DNA of 10,720 bases, taken from contig CAJXXJ010000070.1 of assembly GCA_913062745.1 (NCBI GenBank), forward strand, positions 1-10,720. Reading direction: 5' to 3'. Origin of the DNA: an uncultured Phaeodactylibacter sp. (GTDB taxonomy: Bacteria > Bacteroidota > Bacteroidia > Chitinophagales > Saprospiraceae). The position numbers were made by a program, and so were the translations under genes. How positions within the stretch are numbered: position 1 is the stretch's first letter; each line of letters begins with the position of its first letter. The notes under the pieces are model-generated. The model was not told the DNA's origin. It did not search any database and saw nothing but the letters and a program-made list of their open reading frames with translations. Positions 5,860-10,720 of the stretch are shown here, in pieces.

Positions 5860-6960
5860 ATGCACTACGCTCGCCTGACCGGGGCTATCCTATTGCTTTT
5901 GCTATCCGCCTGCCGCTCCACGCCTTCCCGGCAGGCCGCGCTACCAACCGCCCGCAACGTCATCCTCATGATCGGAGACGGCATGGGCACCTCGCAGATT
6001 ACCGCTGCCATGCTAACCAAGGGCAGCCCGCTGGCTATCGAGCAGTTTCCCGTTGCCGGCATCCAAAAGCCACACGCTGCGGATGAGCTGATTACCGATT
6101 CTGCCGCCAGCGCCACGGCTTTCGCAACCGGTAATAAGACCGTAAAAGGGGCCATCGGCGTCAACGCCAGGGGGGAACCACTGCGCAATATCATCGAGGA
6201 GGCAGAAAAGCAGGGGTATGCTACCGGCCTGGTCACTACTGCCACGGTTGTGCACGCTACGCCGGCTGCTTTTTTCGCCCATGTGCCGCTGCGCAATCAG
6301 TACGAGGAAATCGCACAGCAGCTGGCCGGCTCCGGGCTTGACTTTTTCATCGGTGGCGGGCAGCAGTACTTCACCAAACCTTCACCGAACGGCAAAAAGT
6401 CTGTCTACGAACAGCTGCTGCAGCAGGGTTATGAGATTGAAAGTTATCAAAACAAGCTCCTGTCTCAGCTGCAGCCGCCCCCCGGCACGCCTTTTGGGTA
6501 TTTCACTGCGGAGGATCAACCAGAGAAAGCTTCAGAGGGGCGCACCTACCTGCCGGATGCCAGCCGGATGGCGGCCCGGTTTTTGCAGCAGAGCAGCACC
6601 GAGGGCTTTTTTCTAATGATCGAAGGCGCGCAAATCGATTGGGCAGGCCACGATAACGATCAGGACTATTTAATTTCGGAGATGCTGGATTTTGACCGGG
6701 CCGTAGCTGCTGTACTGCAGTTTGCAGAGCGCAATCAGGAGACGCTGGTTATTGTCACTTCAGATCACGAAACCGGCGGCTATTCCATTCAGCCCGGATC
6801 CTCGCAGGACTCCCTGGTGGCCGGCTTTTCTACCAACTATCACACGGGCACCCTGCTACCGGTCTTTGCCTTTGGCCCGGGCGCTGCGCACTTCCGGGGC
6901 TTTTACGACAATACCGACATTTACCACCGCATGAGGCGGGCACTCAACTGGCAGGAATAA
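5860..6960 (+). CDS. Alkaline phosphatase, lipoprotein form (PhoA family)
   Basis: A 366-residue phosphomonoesterase that releases phosphate from organic esters outside the cytoplasm. The signal peptide (MHYARLTGAILLLL) ends in a clear lipobox LSAC, with Cys18 lipidated. The residues after the Cys lack an acidic surface-export signal, so a periplasm-facing anchor is likely. The metal and catalytic set is complete: Asp40 (MIGDGMG), nucleophile Ser81 (TDSAASATA), Thr134 (HATPAA), Glu255/Asp260/His264 (IEGAQIDWAGH), Asp302-His303 (TSDHETGG) and His328 (NYHTG). His132 stands where the E. coli enzyme has Asp153, as in animal enzymes. At 366 residues it is shorter than E. coli PhoA. An in-frame ATG at 5761 would add 33 residues before the signal peptide and is rejected. 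It converges with sprA. Phosphate control is plausible but no recognisable Pho box was found. Confidence 0.95.
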   Translation: MHYARLTGAILLLLLSACRSTPSRQAALPTARNVILMIGDGMGTSQITAAMLTKGSPLAIEQFPVAGIQKPHAADELITDSAASATAFATGNKTVKGAIGVNARGEPLRNIIEEAEKQGYATGLVTTATVVHATPAAFFAHVPLRNQYEEIAQQLAGSGLDFFIGGGQQYFTKPSPNGKKSVYEQLLQQGYEIESYQNKLLSQLQPPPGTPFGYFTAEDQPEKASEGRTYLPDASRMAARFLQQSSTEGFFLMIEGAQIDWAGHDNDQDYLISEMLDFDRAVAAVLQFAERNQETLVIVTSDHETGGYSIQPGSSQDSLVAGFSTNYHTGTLLPVFAFGPGAAHFRGFYDNTDIYHRMRRALNWQE

Positions 6961-6961
6961 A

Positions 6962-7001
6962 AAAGGCGCTCCCGGTTTTTATTTATACCGGAAACGCCTT
7001 T
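6962..7001. terminator. Bidirectional terminator between the phosphatase gene and sprA
   Basis: The outer stem AAAGGCG/CGCCTTT (6962-6968 with 6995-7001) and inner stem CCGGT/ACCGG (6972-6976 with 6987-6991) are separated by a 3x3 internal loop. The plus-strand exit reads TCCTGTTATTTTTTT; the minus-strand exit gives CGCCTTTTTTATT. T runs on both sides fit intrinsic termination of both convergent genes, which stop at 6960 and 7026. Confidence 0.85.
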
Positions 7002-7025
7002 CCTGTTATTTTTTTCCGTTTGCCT

Positions 7026-10000
7026 TTAGTTGAGCTGGAAGCGCACCATTATCCCCCCCGCTGTATTGGTACGCGGGAAGCTCTGGGAGTTGGCCGGTAC
7101 TGTCCGGCGGTAATCAAAGAACAGGCGAAGGGCCAGGCTTTGATTGATTTGGTACTCCGCTGAGGGCGAAAAGGCTATGGTGTAATTACCCCTTGTGGGC
7201 TCTGAAGTCTCTTCATCGAGTCGGTAGGCAATCGTCACATCATCCCGGATCGACATATCAAAGTTGATATCCAAATCCTGGGATTGCAGCCCCCGGCCTC
7301 CACCCCGGTTGACTTTACTGCCGAGGTTGCCGAGCACGCCTTCGTCATCGCTCTTTTTGCGCTTATTGCTGCCGGTCAGGAAAGGGATATCCACGCCCCG
7401 CATCAGGAAGCCAAAGCCTATCGTCATCTCCTCTGCCCGGGTTTCGTTGAGCTGGTAGTTGACGGTACTCAGCGCGAGCTGCCGGCTCTTCTTGTAGTTA
7501 AAGTTGAGCGACATGCCATTATTGAGCTTCATATCGAGCCCGATCAACGGAGCAAAATTTTCTGATATCACCACATCCGCAATCTCAAGGCGGGGGAAGA
7601 AGTTGAAAGAAGCGGTATCTATCGGCTCACCGGCCCGCGTATCGAGGTAGGGCAAACTCGTCCGGAAGTTATTGACGCTCAGGGTAGAGTTGTAGCCGTG
7701 GGTCAGGGAGAAGCTTTGGAAAATTTCTGCAAAGAACGGAATCCTTGCCAGCCCGTTGTACTGCACGCGCCAGTTGACTTTCGGCAGGAGGTCGAACAGG
7801 TTAAGTTTAACCGAATTCGGGTCCTCGCCGGTGTAGGCCGCCAGGAAAGCCGGCAGTATAACATCCTGCTGAGTGCTTCCAAAGCCACGGGCGTAGCCAC
7901 GGTCTGCCAGATTATCATCGTTGTGCAGGCCATCGCCCAGGCGGCGGGAGATGGTGACGCGGTTATCTTCAAAGACCTGGAACATCTCGATCAGCTCCTC
8001 GTCAGTACGGGCCTTGAAGAGCGTCTGCAGGGCGGAGAAGCTGATCTCCATGCGCCCTGTCTCGTAGGGTACGGTATGCACCAGCTGCCGGATGCCATCG
8101 TTGGGCACGGTATCCCGGAAACGTTCCGAGTAGTTCTCCTGGAAGTTTCGCGTAAGCTCAAGGTCAATCCGGAAGTCTTTGATGGGCTCAAGGGTAGCGC
8201 GGGCGTCAAATCGCTGGGAATAGGTCTGCTGTACCTCGCGGTTTTGGAAAAAACTGCCGGAGAACCATTGCTCGTTTTCCCGCAGCCAGTCGCCCTGTAC
8301 GTTGCCGGGGTTGGGGTTAAACAACTGATCCTCTGACAAACCACGGATATTGGGCTGCAGGCCGGCAACGAAATCCCAGCCGGGAGAGCTGAAATCCGAC
8401 ATGCCCAGAATTTCTGTCTCCGGCATATAGCCCGGCAGCACCGTGCTAAACTGCTCGCTTACGTTCAGGCGCACCCGCCTTACTGCGAGCAGGGGCCGCA
8501 CGATTGCCCGCTCTAAAGCAGTTACCTCGCGCTCTTTTTCTTCCTCTTCTTCTTTTTCGCCTTCCTTATTCTCCCGGTCCCGGGAAGTAGGCCGGCGGCT
8601 GCGGCGGTCGCGCGCACTGTTGCGGGAACTGCCCCGCCCGCTTTTGCCACGGTCAATCTTGCTGAGGTATCCGACTTTTCCGTACAGCTTTTCGAAGTTG
8701 ACATCGATGTCACCGCTGCGAGTCTGCCCGTTTTGTATGGTATTACCGAGGTCCTGCAGGTTCAGGGCAATCGCGGTGTAGTTGAAGTCGCCTTGATACT
8801 GCACCTTAGCCGTTACAAAATCCCCGATTACCGGCAGGTGCCGAACGGGTAGGTTGTAGCCCACGCTGATGTTGTGCTGATAGGTCTTGGGCCGGCCGAA
8901 ATCGCGGAGGTTTTCCCAGATGCTGTCCCGGCGGATTTCCCGGGCAAGGTCGAACCCAAACTCCTCCACGAGAGCTGCCTCGTCCGGTTCGTCAATGGCA
9001 GCCATATTGGAGGCATTGAAGTTGATCTTGATGGACCTTGTCAGATCCCACTGCAGGTCGTAGTTGCGCTCCCAGGTGAATCGTTTGTTGTAAAAGGTTC
9101 TGAACTCCGGTGCCACATCAGTAAAGCGGTAAGAGGTAGTCTCAAAAGTACGGTCAAAAATGGAGCTGAAGGTAAAGGCATTGGGAAGCGGGTTCAGGTT
9201 GATTTCCGAGATAATCTTGAGTGCATCCGCTTTTATGCCTTTGAACGGCTCCAGGTAATTCGTGCGGCGGTTGAAGGCGTAGTCCAGAATGCCGGTATGC
9301 TGCTGCAGCTCATTGAATTCAATGATCGGGTCCCGGTTCTCCGTTTCCGTAAAGGAATAGGACAGGCTGAAGTTGGAGATATCCCAGGGCATGGCCGTGC
9401 GGGAGTTGTTGCTCCGCTCTTTGCGCACGTTGGTGAAATTGAAGCTCTTGATATTGGTCACCTCAAGGGCTGCATTCAGCACGGAGTCGCGTTCCGTGGG
9501 GTCATCGATATCCCGCAATTTCTCGTTGAGGGTAACATCGAGGTCGTAAGGGTCGAATTCCGGGCGCACAGTGGTATTGGAGAACTGTGCATAGAAAGGC
9601 AGGCTAAGGCCCCAGCGCTCCGGCAAAAACTTATCGAGATTGAAATTGGCCGCAATATCGAATCCGGTCACCTGCTCCCGGGCCCGCTCCTGTACCTTCT
9701 GATCGATGGCACCAAAACCGATGGTGCTAATATTACCAGCCACCGTCATCGTACCAAAGTCGGCCAGCTGTGCATCCACCCGGGCGATAGCTGCGGCACC
9801 GCCCCGTTCATCAAGGCCCGTCAGGCGCAGCTCATTGATCCAGACTTCCATATCGTAGAGCTCATCCGGGTTGCTTGTACCGCCGTAGTTTCCGTCGTCA
9901 TCGATATTGCGCACGCCCACCATCATTACTTTGACTTGCCCGACGTTAGGGTTACCCCGAATTTTCAGGCGGTGGATTTTGCCATTTTGCTCTTTGAGCT

Positions 10001-10720
10001 CGAGGTATTCTTCGTTGAGGTTGATGTTTTGGGCATTACGCGCCTTCTTCAGTTCAATCAGCTCCCGGAACGCGAAGTCGATCTCGTTATCCGGCCGCCA
10101 TACTGCATTTTTGTAAACTTCGCTGTTGGGGTTGCCGTTGAGGTCCTCGATCTTGGACATCGTCAGCGGCACCTCGTATTCGTAATAGTTATTTTGGAAA
10201 TCGCTGCCCAGGCGCACAAAGATGGAGGTAGCGCCATCCGGGATAGGGTTGGTCAGGTCGCTTTCCTCAGCGTGCACGAACATTTTCAGCCGCTCGTACA
10301 CCCGCATATCCATATTAAGCACCCGGAATACGGAGCGCACATCCCCGTCTACAAAGTTATCGATGTCGAGCGCCAGGGATTGCTCATTCTGCAAGTTGTT
10401 GAAGACGCCCACGGCGCGCTCCTGCTGAATGCCCACCGGCAGCACATAGTTGAAAGGCTCGCGGCCGCTGTTTTCTTCAATATTCACATTATCCACCGAC
10501 AAAGTGGTGCGCACGTCCGTGCCGAATCCGCCCCCGACGTCACTCAGGTCTCCGCGGTAGGTCCGCCACTGGTTTCGCACGAGCTCAAGGCGGGCAAAGC
10601 GCAGGGTGACTGGTGCCTCAAAACCGGTGAGGAACATGCGCATAAACTGAATGGAGCGGAAGTCGCGGATACCGCCGATGGCCTCTTTATCTTCGCCGTT
10701 TAGCGGAATCCGGAAACGAT
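7026..10720 (-). CDS. sprA: SprA, type IX secretion system translocon (C-terminal half; 5' end outside window)
   Basis: This is the outer-membrane translocon of the type IX secretion system (T9SS), also called Sov, which exports gliding adhesins and secreted enzymes. About 1,230 codons are visible; the family is around 2,400 residues, so this is the C-terminal half. The frame stays open to the right edge beyond the Met at 10643, and those extra codons read GGIRDFRSIQF, a conserved SprA block, so no start lies here. Other family blocks are VRNIDDDGNYGG near the start of the visible part, EVWINELRLTG just after it, the LPGYMPET block past the middle, and the closing GGIMVRFQLN, a terminal barrel strand. 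Many aromatic- and Asn-rich alternating stretches fit beta strands. A highly charged linker is encoded at about 8526-8654. The gene ends in the shared terminator with the phosphatase gene. Confidence 0.95.
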   Translation of the reverse strand, partial: RFRIPLNGEDKEAIGGIRDFRSIQFMRMFLTGFEAPVTLRFARLELVRNQWRTYRGDLSDVGGGFGTDVRTTLSVDNVNIEENSGREPFNYVLPVGIQQERAVGVFNNLQNEQSLALDIDNFVDGDVRSVFRVLNMDMRVYERLKMFVHAEESDLTNPIPDGATSIFVRLGSDFQNNYYEYEVPLTMSKIEDLNGNPNSEVYKNAVWRPDNEIDFAFRELIELKKARNAQNINLNEEYLELKEQNGKIHRLKIRGNPNVGQVKVMMVGVRNIDDDGNYGGTSNPDELYDMEVWINELRLTGLDERGGAAAIARVDAQLADFGTMTVAGNISTIGFGAIDQKVQERAREQVTGFDIAANFNLDKFLPERWGLSLPFYAQFSNTTVRPEFDPYDLDVTLNEKLRDIDDPTERDSVLNAALEVTNIKSFNFTNVRKERSNNSRTAMPWDISNFSLSYSFTETENRDPIIEFNELQQHTGILDYAFNRRTNYLEPFKGIKADALKIISEINLNPLPNAFTFSSIFDRTFETTSYRFTDVAPEFRTFYNKRFTWERNYDLQWDLTRSIKINFNASNMAAIDEPDEAALVEEFGFDLAREIRRDSIWENLRDFGRPKTYQHNISVGYNLPVRHLPVIGDFVTAKVQYQGDFNYTAIALNLQDLGNTIQNGQTRSGDIDVNFEKLYGKVGYLSKIDRGKSGRGSSRNSARDRRSRRPTSRDRENKEGEKEEEEEKEREVTALERAIVRPLLAVRRVRLNVSEQFSTVLPGYMPETEILGMSDFSSPGWDFVAGLQPNIRGLSEDQLFNPNPGNVQGDWLRENEQWFSGSFFQNREVQQTYSQRFDARATLEPIKDFRIDLELTRNFQENYSERFRDTVPNDGIRQLVHTVPYETGRMEISFSALQTLFKARTDEELIEMFQVFEDNRVTISRRLGDGLHNDDNLADRGYARGFGSTQQDVILPAFLAAYTGEDPNSVKLNLFDLLPKVNWRVQYNGLARIPFFAEIFQSFSLTHGYNSTLSVNNFRTSLPYLDTRAGEPIDTASFNFFPRLEIADVVISENFAPLIGLDMKLNNGMSLNFNYKKSRQLALSTVNYQLNETRAEEMTIGFGFLMRGVDIPFLTGSNKRKKSDDEGVLGNLGSKVNRGGGRGLQSQDLDINFDMSIRDDVTIAYRLDEETSEPTRGNYTIAFSPSAEYQINQSLALRLFFDYRRTVPANSQSFPRTNTAGGIMVRFQLN

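Noticed and set aside
7698..8336. A 212-codon plus-strand frame inside sprA
   Set aside because: It lies entirely within the conserved C-terminal barrel region of sprA and shows no family motif or start context.
8874..10703. A 609-codon open frame on the plus strand opposite sprA
   Set aside because: sprA matches its family throughout on the minus strand. The antisense frame has no recognisable domain or signal, and arises because codons that would create stops on the other strand are rare in this GC-rich gene.
1..10720. Search for tRNA/rRNA genes, CRISPR arrays, insertion sequences, phage or defence genes
   Set aside because: By eye I saw no regularly spaced repeats, no terminal inverted repeats with a transposase, and no RNA gene signature. 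The gene content is core Bacteroidota.

Overview
The window reads as a chromosomal stretch from a marine-type Bacteroidota, most plausibly the Saprospiraceae/Lewinella branch. This rests on a large SprA (type IX secretion translocon) gene, several close matches to the Bacteroidota promoter pattern TTG/TTTG-N19-21-TAnnTTTG, starts without Shine-Dalgarno sequences, and a base composition that looks moderately GC-rich. The family placement is inference; the phylum placement is firm. It looks like a core-genome region. I see no transposase, phage gene, tRNA, rRNA, CRISPR array or toxin-antitoxin pair.

Left part (1-1693): the 3' end of a peptide/nickel-type ABC transporter permease (OppC/DppC class), cut by the window edge and carrying an extra membrane hairpin. 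A convergent small lipoprotein gene follows. A divergent promoter region with two inverted repeats then separates that gene from a canonical HU DNA-binding protein gene.

Middle (1740-5713): a strong intrinsic terminator after the HU gene, then a PLP-dependent trans-sulfuration enzyme (cystathionine gamma-synthase/lyase family). Next come two convergent single-pass membrane proteins: one with a glucosaminidase-like domain whose catalytic Glu appears to be replaced by Asn, the other with an SH3b-like domain. A 263-base divergent intergenic region leads to dprA, the DNA-processing protein used in transformation and recombination.

Right part (5714-10720): a lipoprotein alkaline phosphatase of the PhoA family with a complete set of metal ligands. 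It converges, across a well-formed bidirectional terminator, on the C-terminal half of sprA, which runs off the right edge.

The genes are mostly independent transcription units, as shown by own promoters, hairpins between convergent pairs and alternating strands. The only shared theme is the cell envelope: permease, lipoproteins, peptidoglycan-binding-type domains, periplasmic phosphatase and outer-membrane translocon. I do not see a new multi-gene system. The most unusual points are the degenerate glucosaminidase, the permease insertion, the charge-segregated linker in SprA, and the palindromes in promoter regions.
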